Positions 41,342-50,700 of a DNA stretch of 64,000 nt are shown here, one piece after another. The translations under genes and the position numbers were made by a program. Numbering within the stretch: position 1 is the stretch's first letter; every line of letters starts with the position of its first letter. Location: positions 1-64,000 of the forward strand of contig JAPLDQ010000030.1 of the NCBI GenBank assembly GCA_026391675.1. Reading direction: 5' to 3'. The DNA is from Bacteroidota bacterium. GTDB lineage: Bacteria > Bacteroidota > Bacteroidia > Bacteroidales > JACABE01. The notes below the pieces were generated by a model. It was not told the origin of the DNA and made no database searches. It was given only the letters and a program-made list of their open reading frames with translations.

Positions 41342-42160
41342 ATTAACCGCTTTCCTTATTTTTACCAAAACCATCATTAAGCTTTCCAGTTCGTGTAGTG
41401 GCAGCATATTGGCTCCATCAGATTTAGCCATGGCAGGATTTGGATGGGTTTCTACAAAAATTCCGTCAGCACCTGTGGCAATGGCTGCTTTGGCAATAGT
41501 GGCGATCATTCCCGGCTGGCCACCGGTAACACCGCTTGCCTGATTTGGTTGTTGTAATGAATGTGTAACATCAACAATAACCGGCACTTTATTTTTCTGC
41601 ATCTCTGCAATACTACGGAAATCAACAATCAGATCCTGATAACCAAACATACTTCCTCGCTCAGTTAGCATAATGTTATTATTGCCTGCGGATTTCACCT
41701 TATCTACGGCAAATTTCATAGATTCAGCGGATAAAAATTGCCCTTTTTTAATATTTACAAATTTGCCGGTATTGGCAGCAGCCAGCAGTAAATCGGTTTG
41801 TCTGCAAAGGAAAGCCGGAATCTGAAGAATATCAACATATTGAGCAGCTATTTCAGCTTCTTCTGCTGTGTGAATATCAGTTATAACAGGAATATCGTAT
41901 TTTTTGCCAATATCTTTAAGTATTTCAAGTCCTGTTATATCGCCAATACCGGTAAAAGCATCTCCTTTTGATCGGTTTGCTTTACGGTAAGAAGCTTTGA
42001 AAACGAAAGGAATCTCAAATTTCTCTGAAATCCTGAGTATGCGTTCTGCTATTTCATAAGGCATTTTGTCGTTTTCAATCACACACGGACCGGCAATTAA
42101 TAAGAAATTGCCTGATTTACAATGTTTTATTTTTGGAATTTGATTAATACTTATCAACAT
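41339..42160 (-). CDS. kdsA: 3-deoxy-8-phosphooctulonate synthase (KDO-8-phosphate synthase)
   Basis: The 273-residue aldolase joins phosphoenolpyruvate and arabinose-5-phosphate to make the precursor of Kdo in lipopolysaccharide. It shows FLLIAGPCVIEND, FKASYRKANRSKGDAFTG, PVITDIHTAEEAE, IPAFLCRQTDLL and VDVTHSLQQPNQASGVTGGQ. Length and motifs are standard. Its presence supports an outer membrane with Kdo-containing lipopolysaccharide. The stop codon opens a 7-bp tandem array. Confidence 0.96.
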   Translation of the reverse strand: MLISINQIPKIKHCKSGNFLLIAGPCVIENDKMPYEIAERILRISEKFEIPFVFKASYRKANRSKGDAFTGIGDITGLEILKDIGKKYDIPVITDIHTAEEAEIAAQYVDILQIPAFLCRQTDLLLAAANTGKFVNIKKGQFLSAESMKFAVDKVKSAGNNNIMLTERGSMFGYQDLIVDFRSIAEMQKNKVPVIVDVTHSLQQPNQASGVTGGQPGMIATIAKAAIATGADGIFVETHPNPAMAKSDGANMLPLHELESLMMVLVKIRKAVN

Positions 42161-42214
42161 CTTAATTGTGAATTAAATTCTCTGTAAAAATACAATTTGT
42201 TTTTAAAATAGAAT

Positions 42215-42222
42215 TACATTTG
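42215..42222 (+). promoter_or_regulatory. -7 promoter box for the 84-residue basic protein
   Basis: TACATTTG matches TAnnTTTG and lies 46 bases before the ATG. Confidence 0.55.
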
Positions 42223-42268
42223 ATAAACAATTATGCTCATCTTGTTGTCAACATAATACATTGTAATT

Positions 42269-42523
42269 ATGGCTGTAGCGAAAAAGAAAAAAGCTAAACG
42301 CAAAAAAATCAAATATTTTAAATTTGAGTTAAAGCTATCAAAACCTGAGAAGGAAAAAATATTATATTTCTGCGAGGTTAAAAAGATTACGCCTAACAAA
42401 ATGATAAAGAATGCTATACGCGATTATATGAAACGTCATGGCAGTAATCTGAAACGACAGGAGCCCGTCAGCGAAAAACAAATCAATATTTTTGATGTAA
42501 TTGAGCAAACAATTGAATGTTAG
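42269..42523 (+). CDS. Small basic protein, possible ribbon-helix-helix
   Basis: The 84-residue protein has a very basic start (AVAKKKKAKRKKIKYFKFE) and then a beta-strand/helix/helix pattern, FELKLSKPEKEKILYFCEVKKITPNKMIKNAIRDYMKRH, that resembles the ribbon-helix-helix fold of small DNA-binding proteins. The last residue is Cys. I do not know a named family; a DNA- or RNA-binding role is an inference from charge and fold pattern. It has its own promoter and no operon partner. Confidence 0.65.
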   Translation: MAVAKKKKAKRKKIKYFKFELKLSKPEKEKILYFCEVKKITPNKMIKNAIRDYMKRHGSNLKRQEPVSEKQINIFDVIEQTIEC

Positions 42524-42580
42524 TTGGTTGGTTATTTAGTTATTTAGTTATTTAGTTATTTAGTTATTAAGTTATTAAGT
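42521..42580 (+). repeat. 8-bp tandem repeat starting at the stop codon of the 84-residue gene
   Basis: TAG (42521-42523) is followed by TTGGTTGG and then TTATTTAG four times and TTATTAAG twice. The unit contains the stop codon itself. This is the only plus-strand example and keeps the orientation seen at the other genes. Confidence 0.9.
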
Positions 42581-42736
42581 GGCAAGCGACAAGTAATCTA
42601 GCGAATTCCAGCTACGTTCATATACAATTGCTCAATCACTTCAACTTCCGTCTTCGCTCTTCCAACTTATAACTCATAATTCATAACTTTTTCAAAATTC
42701 TTCTCCCAATTAGTTTGATTGTTTTTTAAATAGTGA

Positions 42737-42744
42737 TAACTTTG
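42737..42744 (+). promoter_or_regulatory. -7 promoter box for the alpha-oxoamine synthase
   Basis: TAACTTTG matches TAnnTTTG and lies 23 bases before the GTG start. Confidence 0.6.
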
Positions 42745-42767
42745 CAAAAAAATCAAAACTATACATT

Positions 42768-44018
42768 GTGGATATTTTCAGTAAAATCAAGAAGAATTTT
42801 GGCCCTTTAGGTCAGTATGCAAAGCAGGCACATGGATATTATATGTTTCCTAAGCTGGAAGGTGAAATTTCGACAAGAATGCATTTTCATGGCAAAGAAA
42901 GATTAATCTGGAGTTTGAACAATTACCTGGGATTAGCCAATTTGCCTGAAGTCAGAGCAGTAGATGCACAGGCTGCCAAAGACTGGGGTCTGGCTTCACC
43001 AATGGGTGCCCGTATGATGTCTGGTCAAACCAAATACCATGAGCAGTTGGAGCGTGAATTAGCTGATTTTGTCAGTAAAGAAGCTGCCTATTTGTTGAAT
43101 TTCGGTTATCAGGGTATGGTTTCCATTATTGATTCACTGGTTGACCGTAATGATGCCATAGTGTATGATTCCGAAGCACATGCATGTATTATCGATGGCA
43201 TGCGTTTACATATCGGTAAACGTTTTGTTTTTCCGCATAATAATATGGAAAGCTGCGAAAAACAGTTGGAAAGGGCAAGCAAACATGTAAAAGCCACAGG
43301 TGGTGGTATACTGGTTATTACAGAAGGCGTTTTTGGTATGAGTGGCGATATGGGTAATCTGAAAGCCATTGTAGAGTTGAAAAAGAAATTTAATTTCCGC
43401 TTGCTGGTAGATGATGCACATGGTTTTGGTACTATGGGTAAAACAGGTGCTGGTACCGGCGAAGAGCAGGGTGTTCAGGATGGAATAGATGTTTATTTTG
43501 GAACTTTTGCAAAAGCAATGGCTGGAATTGGTGCATTTGTTGCTGCTGAAGAGGAAATAATCAGGTATCTGATGTATAACCTGCGTTCGCAGATTTATGC
43601 CAAATCCTTACCTATGCCTATGGTAATTGGATCATTAAAAAGACTGGAATTAATCCGCATCAGACCGGAATTAAAAGATAAACTCTGGATTATAGTCAGA
43701 GCACTACAAAATGGCTTAAAAGAAAGAGGTTTTAATATTGGAAATACCCAATCACCTGTTACACCGGTATTTTTATCTGGAAGTGTACCGGAAGCCACAC
43801 AACTTACTTACGATTTACGCGAGAATTTTAATATTTTCTGTTCCATAGTTGCTTATCCCGTAATTCCAAAGGGAAGCATTATGATTCGTCTGATTCCTAC
43901 AGCAGTGCATACACTGGAAGATGTAAAATACACACTGGATGCCTTTGAAAAAATCAAGCATAAATTAGATTCAGGTGAATATGCAAGAGGCGGTATGGTA
44001 GATATTTCAGAAGCTTAA
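42768..44018 (+). CDS. Alpha-oxoamine synthase (serine palmitoyltransferase/cysteate acyltransferase-like)
   Basis: This 416-residue PLP enzyme of fold type I condenses an amino acid with an acyl thioester. It has the family order LNNYLGLANLPEVRAVDAQA, GARMMSGQTKYHEQLERELADF, LLVDDAHGFGTMGKTGAG and the PLP lysine Lys249 in GTFAKAMAGIGAF. In Bacteroidota such enzymes make the long-chain base of sphingolipids or the capnine-type base of sulfonolipids; 8-amino-7-oxononanoate synthase (biotin) is the third option. The N-terminus (FGPLGQYAKQAHGYYMFPKLEGE) is longer than in BioF. The start is GTG, set by promoter spacing and frame. Confidence 0.82.
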   Translation: MDIFSKIKKNFGPLGQYAKQAHGYYMFPKLEGEISTRMHFHGKERLIWSLNNYLGLANLPEVRAVDAQAAKDWGLASPMGARMMSGQTKYHEQLERELADFVSKEAAYLLNFGYQGMVSIIDSLVDRNDAIVYDSEAHACIIDGMRLHIGKRFVFPHNNMESCEKQLERASKHVKATGGGILVITEGVFGMSGDMGNLKAIVELKKKFNFRLLVDDAHGFGTMGKTGAGTGEEQGVQDGIDVYFGTFAKAMAGIGAFVAAEEEIIRYLMYNLRSQIYAKSLPMPMVIGSLKRLELIRIRPELKDKLWIIVRALQNGLKERGFNIGNTQSPVTPVFLSGSVPEATQLTYDLRENFNIFCSIVAYPVIPKGSIMIRLIPTAVHTLEDVKYTLDAFEKIKHKLDSGEYARGGMVDISEA

Positions 44019-44020
44019 TT

Positions 44021-45388
44021 TTAAAGCATTTTACTGAAATAACTGATCAATTCTGCGGATTGAAGGATCACTTCATTTCCGGAATTCATATCTTTTATTT
44101 TCAGGCTATCGTTTTTCATTTCTTCCTCACCAATAATAATTACAAAGGGGATTTTTTTTGCATCAGCATAGGAAAATTGCTTTTTCAGTTTGGCAGCTTC
44201 CGGATAAATTTCTGTTGAAATACCATTATTACGCAATGAAGTTGCCAGAGGAAGGCAATAACTGATTTCTTTTTCACTGAAATTAATAAAAAGAACTTTT
44301 GTAGCTGTTTCAACCTCTTTAGGGAAAAGTTGTAATTCAGCCATCACATCATAAATTCTGTCGGCACCAAAGGATATTCCAACGCCTGAAGTGTCAGGCA
44401 TGCCAAAAATACCGCATAAATCATCATAACGACCGCCACCGCAAATGCTGCCGATCTGAACATCTTTTGCTTTTACTTCAAATATGGCACCGGTATAATA
44501 ATTTAAGCCACGGGCCAGTGTTAAATCTAATTCTACTTCTGCTTTAATATCAATGCTTTCGATGTATTCAAAAACAGTTGTTATTTCTTCAATTCCTTTT
44601 ATGCCAATAGCAGAGCTATTTAAAAAATTCCGGATAATATCTGTTTTTTCGGCATTATTACCCTTTAACTGTAAAATTGGCTGTAATATTTCAATTGCCT
44701 TTGCTGTTAGTCCTTTTTCCATTAATTCGGTATTTACTTTTTCAAGCCCGATTTTATCCATTTTATCAATAGCAATGCATATATCAATAATTTTTTCAGG
44801 AAAGCCGATTACTTCAGCAATTCCTGCTAAAATTTTTCTATTGTTTATTTTAATAATAGTGAGGATGCCAAGTTTATTGAAGATAACATCAGTAACTTTA
44901 ACCAGTTCAGCTTCATTAAGCAGCGAATTACTGCCGATTACATCCACATCACACTGATAAAACTCTCTGTAACGGCCTTTTTGTGGCTTGTCAGCCCTCC
45001 AGACCGGCTGGATCTGATAACGCTTAAAAGGAAATACAATCTCATTACGGTTCATTACAATATACCTGGCAAAAGGAACTGTCAGATCGTAGCGTAATCC
45101 TTTTTCTGAAATTACAGATGTAAGCTTTTTATAATCAAGATAACTTTCTTCGGTAGCTTTCTCAATATAATTTCCCGAATTGAGGACTTTAAATAAAAGT
45201 TTGTCGCCTTCCTCACCATATTTTCCCATCAGAGTGCTGAGGTTTTCCATACTGGGTGTTTCAATAGGCTGATAACCATATAATTGAAACACTGAACGTA
45301 TGCTGTCAAAAATATAATTGCGGCGTTGCATTTCTAAAGGTCCGAAATCGCGCATTCCTCTTGGTATGGAAGGTTTTTGTGCTGCCAT
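44021..45388 (-). CDS. hisS: Histidine-tRNA ligase
   Basis: The 455-residue class II synthetase charges tRNA-His. It has motif 1 and 2 regions ([46 protein letters not shown]), the histidine-specific loops [15 protein letters not shown] and [13 protein letters not shown], and the C-terminal anticodon-binding domain. Length is normal. Its stop is two bases from the converging alpha-oxoamine synthase stop. A -7 box lies 89 bases upstream, and two 9-base TTTATAAAG direct repeats stand right before the start. Confidence 0.97.
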   Translation of the reverse strand: MAAQKPSIPRGMRDFGPLEMQRRNYIFDSIRSVFQLYGYQPIETPSMENLSTLMGKYGEEGDKLLFKVLNSGNYIEKATEESYLDYKKLTSVISEKGLRYDLTVPFARYIVMNRNEIVFPFKRYQIQPVWRADKPQKGRYREFYQCDVDVIGSNSLLNEAELVKVTDVIFNKLGILTIIKINNRKILAGIAEVIGFPEKIIDICIAIDKMDKIGLEKVNTELMEKGLTAKAIEILQPILQLKGNNAEKTDIIRNFLNSSAIGIKGIEEITTVFEYIESIDIKAEVELDLTLARGLNYYTGAIFEVKAKDVQIGSICGGGRYDDLCGIFGMPDTSGVGISFGADRIYDVMAELQLFPKEVETATKVLFINFSEKEISYCLPLATSLRNNGISTEIYPEAAKLKKQFSYADAKKIPFVIIIGEEEMKNDSLKIKDMNSGNEVILQSAELISYFSKML

Positions 45389-45476
45389 GTGAGTTGAAAG
45401 TTTATAAAGTTTATAAAGTTGTAATTTAAAATTATCTAAGATTATTTTAAATAATCAAATATAATTTTACAACTTG

Positions 45477-45484
45477 CAAAAATA
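45477..45484 (-). promoter_or_regulatory. -7 promoter box for hisS
   Basis: The minus strand reads TATTTTTG, a full match, in the 98-base gap between the WbuC-like gene and hisS. Direct repeats TTTATAAAG lie between it and the start codon (about 45401-45420). Confidence 0.5.
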
Positions 45485-45486
45485 AA

Positions 45487-45972
45487 TTAAAAACTTGAGA
45501 TTTTCAGGTTTAACTTTTGTAAGATTCCATCGATATAGGCTTTGCATTGCTCATCACCTTCTTTAGGAGCCCAAGTGGCAAATATCTTATCATTAGATGG
45601 CATATAAGGTCCATCTTTTATTTCAATAGCAATTGATCCACTTTCTAATGAGAAAATTGAATGGTATATTTTTTCGGGTATTTCTATTGCAAATTTATCT
45701 TTTCCGGCATCTAAAATAAAATGATCTGCAATATTACCATTGTCATCAAAGCTAACAACAAGCATTTTGCCCTTTATTATGATAAATATTTCGCGTTTAT
45801 CAGGATTTTCATGTTTATGTGGCTGGACATAAGAATAGGGTTCAATTGCATTGACAAAACGTTGTAATTTATCATCATAACTTTTATGCAAATTAAAGGA
45901 TGCCCTTTTCCTTTCACTTAATTTTGCATTTTCTGCAATTACTTCAACAAATGCGCTGTCAATTTTAATCAT
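45487..45972 (-). CDS. WbuC family cupin-fold metalloprotein
   Basis: The 161-residue protein matches the WbuC cupin family: the SERKRASFNLHKSYDDKLQRFVNAIEPYSYV opening, a metal-binding PHKHENPDKREIF motif and a late HSIFSLESGSIAIEIKDGPY. WbuC genes often occur near O-antigen or envelope genes, but the activity is not known. The gene overlaps ispF by four bases and is probably transcribed from the porV promoter side as the third gene. Confidence 0.82.
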   Translation of the reverse strand: MIKIDSAFVEVIAENAKLSERKRASFNLHKSYDDKLQRFVNAIEPYSYVQPHKHENPDKREIFIIIKGKMLVVSFDDNGNIADHFILDAGKDKFAIEIPEKIYHSIFSLESGSIAIEIKDGPYMPSNDKIFATWAPKEGDEQCKAYIDGILQKLNLKISSF

Positions 45973-46454
45973 GAATTAATTTGTTGAATTAATACAACCG
46001 CATAGGCTGATACTCCTTCTTCACGTCCTTCAAAGCCTAATTTTTCGGTTGTTGTAGCTTTAATTGAAATATCATCTGTATCAATATTAAGGACTTTTGC
46101 CAGGCATTGCTGCATTTCAGGGATAAATGCTGAGATTTTAGGTTGTTGCAGGCAAATGGTACAATCAATATTTGATATACTATAGTTTTTTGCTGTAATT
46201 AAATCAAAACAGCGTTTAAGTAAAATTTTGCTGTCAATGCCTTTAAATTCAGGTGATTTATCAGAAAAATGATAGCCGATATCGCGTAGATTGGCAGCAC
46301 CGAGCAGTGCATCACAAATGGCATGTATCAGAACATCTGCATCAGAATGTCCGACGGCACCTTTATAATGAGGGATTTCGATACCCCCAAGAAAAAAAGG
46401 CTTTGCTTCTTTTAATTGATGAACATCGAAACCAAATCCTACCCTAATCTTCAT
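45969..46454 (-). CDS. ispF: 2-C-methyl-D-erythritol 2,4-cyclodiphosphate synthase
   Basis: This 161-residue enzyme forms the cyclic diphosphate in the MEP pathway of isoprenoid synthesis. The metal ligands Asp10, His12 and His44 are visible in GFDVHQL and GHSDADVLIHAICDALLGAANLRDIG, followed by FKGIDSKILL and the C-terminal TTTEKLGFEGREEGVSAYAV. Length is normal. The gene starts next to the porV stop codon with no gap, so ispF is likely cotranscribed with porV. Confidence 0.96.
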   Translation of the reverse strand: MKIRVGFGFDVHQLKEAKPFFLGGIEIPHYKGAVGHSDADVLIHAICDALLGAANLRDIGYHFSDKSPEFKGIDSKILLKRCFDLITAKNYSISNIDCTICLQQPKISAFIPEMQQCLAKVLNIDTDDISIKATTTEKLGFEGREEGVSAYAVVLIQQINS

Positions 46455-47696
46455 TTATTTTGGAGCTTTGTTTTGATCTTTAAATGCATCAAAATCAAAA
46501 GTAAGGGTAAACCTTAAAGTGTTGGCTAACGGATTGCGTTGTTCAGTAGGGATTAAATATGCAAAGTCAAGTCCGAAAACATTATACCGTAAGCCTGCAC
46601 CTAAAGTAAAAAATTGTCTGTTTCCTTTCCACATACTTTCGTGGAAATAACCTGCCCGTATTGCAAATTGATTATCGTACCAGTATTCTGTACCAATTGA
46701 ATAGGTGATTTCTTGTATCTCTTCTCTTAAACCATTAGGAGCATCGGTAAATGATTGAAATAAACCTGTAACTATTCCAACATTTGGATCTTTACCTGAT
46801 AATATTTGTTTTTGACCATTTATAACACTATCTCCATTACCTGTATAATTGGGTCGATAAATTGGAGGTGTTGGTACCAGTAATTTGTTAAAATCAACCA
46901 TAAATGATAGTTTATTAAACTCATCGATGTTTAATGTAACGCAAGTACCTAAACGTAAATTTGTTGGTAAAAAATCTCTTTCTGTAGTTTCTGTATATGA
47001 AATTTTAGCGCCTAGATTTGAAATATTGGCTCCAAAAGCTATTGTTCCTTTTAATCCCTGACCAAAATTCATGGGTTTCTGATAAAAAACCGCAATGTCA
47101 GCTGCAACAGATTGTCCGGCATGAGATTCTTGTCCGTTTACACTTTGCCCTTGTGTTAAATTAGAGTTGATATACCTTGCTGCAATAGCACCTGAAAAAT
47201 TATCTGATAGTTTACGTGAATAACAGGCATCAAGTGCGAATTCACTGGGTCTGTAATTTCCGAGAGAATTTCCTACTACATCTGTAAATGTAATATCACC
47301 TAATGAAAAATACAATAATGAAACACCAAATGTACTCATCTTGTCGATTCTCTTGTAACCGGATAAATAAGCAAGGTTGATATCATTTACCAATTCTCTC
47401 AACCATGGACTATAAGAAATAGCTATGCTGAAATCTTTTTCTGCAAAAGCATATTTTGCAGGATTCCAGTGCATTGAAGAAGCATCCGGAGATGAAGCAA
47501 CACCAGCATCACCCATTGCGCCGGAACGGGAATCGGGAGCAATCAGTAAAAGTGGAACTGCAGTGGTAATTACCCTTCCTCCATCCTGTCCAATTAATTT
47601 TGAAATAAGATCATTGTATGTAAATTGGGCAAATGTATTTTGAACTAAAGCAAAAATAACAAAAGCAAAAAGTAAATTCTTGATTATAAATTTCAT
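46455..47696 (-). CDS. porV: Type IX secretion outer membrane protein PorV
   Basis: The 413-residue protein has a signal peptide and a FadL-like beta-barrel. The start VITTAVPLLLIAPDSRSGAMGDAGVASSPDASSMHWNPAKYA is diagnostic of PorV (LptO), the outer membrane shuttle that carries T9SS cargo to the attachment complex. porU follows upstream in the transcription order 57 bases away with its own promoter, and porV has a clear -7 box. The porU/porV/gldJ neighbourhood matches that of gliding Bacteroidota. Confidence 0.93.
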   Translation of the reverse strand: MKFIIKNLLFAFVIFALVQNTFAQFTYNDLISKLIGQDGGRVITTAVPLLLIAPDSRSGAMGDAGVASSPDASSMHWNPAKYAFAEKDFSIAISYSPWLRELVNDINLAYLSGYKRIDKMSTFGVSLLYFSLGDITFTDVVGNSLGNYRPSEFALDACYSRKLSDNFSGAIAARYINSNLTQGQSVNGQESHAGQSVAADIAVFYQKPMNFGQGLKGTIAFGANISNLGAKISYTETTERDFLPTNLRLGTCVTLNIDEFNKLSFMVDFNKLLVPTPPIYRPNYTGNGDSVINGQKQILSGKDPNVGIVTGLFQSFTDAPNGLREEIQEITYSIGTEYWYDNQFAIRAGYFHESMWKGNRQFFTLGAGLRYNVFGLDFAYLIPTEQRNPLANTLRFTLTFDFDAFKDQNKAPK

Positions 47697-47721
47697 AGTT
47701 GTTAAAAAAAATTAAAGTTTG

Positions 47722-47729
47722 CAAAGATA
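47722..47729 (-). promoter_or_regulatory. -7 promoter box for porV
   Basis: The minus strand reads TATCTTTG, a full match, in the short gap between porU and porV. It is 25 bases before the ATG, so porV can be expressed apart from porU. Confidence 0.6.
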
Positions 47730-47753
47730 ACGAATTATTATAAAATATATTGC

Positions 47754-50700
47754 TTATCGTAAAAAAACTAATTTATTAGTTTTTTCATTCTGATTTCCAG
47801 CAGGATTACGAACAATTAAACGATATATGTATAATCCTTTTCCGATTTTTTCTCCTGAATCCGTTGATCCATCCCATTCTATAGGACTTATTTTATATGA
47901 ATCAGTATTTATATTTGTTTTTATTGTTTTTATTAATTTACCATTAATGTTATATATCTGTATTTGAATATCCAGATCGGTATTAACCTGATTGTGTTCA
48001 AAGATAAAACTGGTTTTATCACTAAAAGGATTAGGGTAGTTTAATACATTAGTCAACGCAATATTTGCTGATTGTGCAACGATAAATTCAATATTGGCTT
48101 CTGCAGAATTATTAAAAACATCCCAGGCTTTTAATTTTAAGGTATGTAATCCATCAGTAAGCTTTGAAAAAGGATAATAAACCTGGCCTTTTTCAAAATT
48201 ATTCAAATCAGAAATATAATAATCATTTAAAAGTATAGGATTATTGTTATCATTATCAAGATATGCAACTATATCATGACCAATACCGTTGCCAACGGTA
48301 TTTATTCCGTTCGGGTCTTTTATTAATGCTAATAGCGTAGGATTTTGATCAGTAATACCTCCGGAAATAAAATTGGTATCATTCATAAACAACCTTATCT
48401 CTGGTCCTGTAATATCAGGTATCACTGTAGTATTAAAACCTCCGACTATAATATTATTAAAATATCCACAGGCATCGCTGGTGTCGTTTTTTGCATAATA
48501 GCTTATTTTACCATATCCATAATTATAGGCTATATCTTTTGGGACTACAAATGAAAATTCAAAGTTCCCATTAACAATACTTGCTTTTCCTTTGTATAAA
48601 ATTGCTTTTGGTAGTTCAAAAGTTCTTACTGGAAGACTTCCCGGATCATTCCCCAAAGATGTTACTTTTAATGGCTTATCAAAAATAGTCGGATATAAAA
48701 CGCCATTATAATTTGTTATTTTATTATTGTTTTCATCCGTAATTATTCCTTTAATGGTAATGGTTGACATTGCATTCAAGGTATCAATAGTTAAATTGGA
48801 GGGAATACCGTTAATTTCAGTTGTAACAACATTGTATTCGGGGTATGCCGGCTTTAATGCAGGATCTCCAAGTAAAACAAAATTTCTGACCAATGCGTCA
48901 TTTGAACCTTCATTTTTTGCGATTCTCATTAAATCACCAAAACTCAGGTACTCTCCATTTACTTTTTTGTATATTTTATTAAAGAAATTATTATTTAATG
49001 TTTGATTATTCCCCTGATAAGCTACTCTTGTAGTGGTAAATAATGCAATACTACCTCCGTTAGCAGATAATAAAACGAGTTCTCCTGCAGAATTTATTAA
49101 TGTATCGTCAAATGGGCTAAAATCGCAGGTTGCAGTGAAAAATATGGGTAAATTATCAGTGTTTTTCCATTTTAAGATATCTGAGATTTCAAGTACTCTT
49201 TCATGTGCCCATCCTAACTTACCACCATGTCCCATATAATTGATGATTAATGCACCTCTTTCAACACGTTGATTTATCGCATTGTTTACTTCCGGATATC
49301 TTGCTCCTCCCGAATTGGAAACCTGAACGTAAGCATCCAGGTATATTTTATCAACATTAATAATAGGATTGTTGGTTTTAATTATATTTGATAAAAATTC
49401 AGTACCGTCTAAATAGGCATTTCCATCTTCATCATCAGCAACAAAGCATATTGTATTTTTCCAGTCTGCATAATTTGAAACAACGTTTTGGGAATTAGGA
49501 GCTAAATCGTATTTGCTGGTATATCTGAATACTTTATCAACTAAAATTTTAGCTTCATCTAATGATTTTACAGGAAACCTGCCGATGCCAATATCCATTG
49601 CATCACCAAAATTGGTACCGGATTCACTATTATCTAAAAAGCCATAATAATCATCGGTTACATATGAAAACCAACCGCTGAATGAATCATCAGACTGATA
49701 GGTAACAATGAAATTTGTATTTGTAGGTCTGTTTCTTTTATTATCATAAGAACCGTCCCCGAAAAGTAATAAATATTTTGGCGCATCTGTTGAACTACTG
49801 GCTCTGTCGTAAAACATCTTCATAAAACTTCTGATTGCTGTAGGATCCTGAGCACCGGAAGAAAATTCGTTATAAATCTGTTCAGGGCTAACTACAACTA
49901 CTTTTAAATTATCATGTGTTCTGTGAAAATCTGCTAAACGATTGGCTTCACTTAAAAACAGCGGATGAGATACAATTACATAATCCTGTTGAGTTAAGCC
50001 ATGCAAATCCTGATTTGCCATTTTCCCGACAAATTGGGCCGAAAAAAATGAAGAACCATCAAAGGCAATAAATTCCTTTAATGTATCAGTAGCAATTTTG
50101 AAATTTAGATTTGTACCTGATACATATGTAGTTAAAAAACTAGCATTAAGCGGATCTGTTATGTCAATCACTTTTATTGAAGAAGATGCATTACTGATAT
50201 TAAACTGGCTGATATTGCCTGATCCGATACTTTCAATACTGCGAAAACTTATTTGATTTCCACTGAATCTAAGGTTTCTGTATGCATTAATTTCTATGTA
50301 ATTTAAATATCCTTCAGAACTGGTTAAAGGATAATTGTATAACAGATTAACATTTATAACCGGACTGCCTGATTTTAAGGTCATCGTATCAGCAATGTAT
50401 GAAGCTAAAGTATTGGTAGAACTTCCTGTAATTGAGCTTAATATGTAGTTTTTGCTTAAGCCGTTAATATTAATAATGAATTGGCTATTAGCTGTTGATC
50501 TGGCATACAGACTGTATTTTACATTAATGTTTGAATCAGCGATGATATCAGGAAAATTGAATGGGAAAATATAATTATTTATTCTAAAACTAAATAACTC
50601 ACCTAACCAGATTTTACCTGAACTTGCCAGATTAAATAATTCTCTGTGATGACAAGCGTAGTCATTAAAGCTAGTTATTGTTTTATTTGCAGGTGTAACA

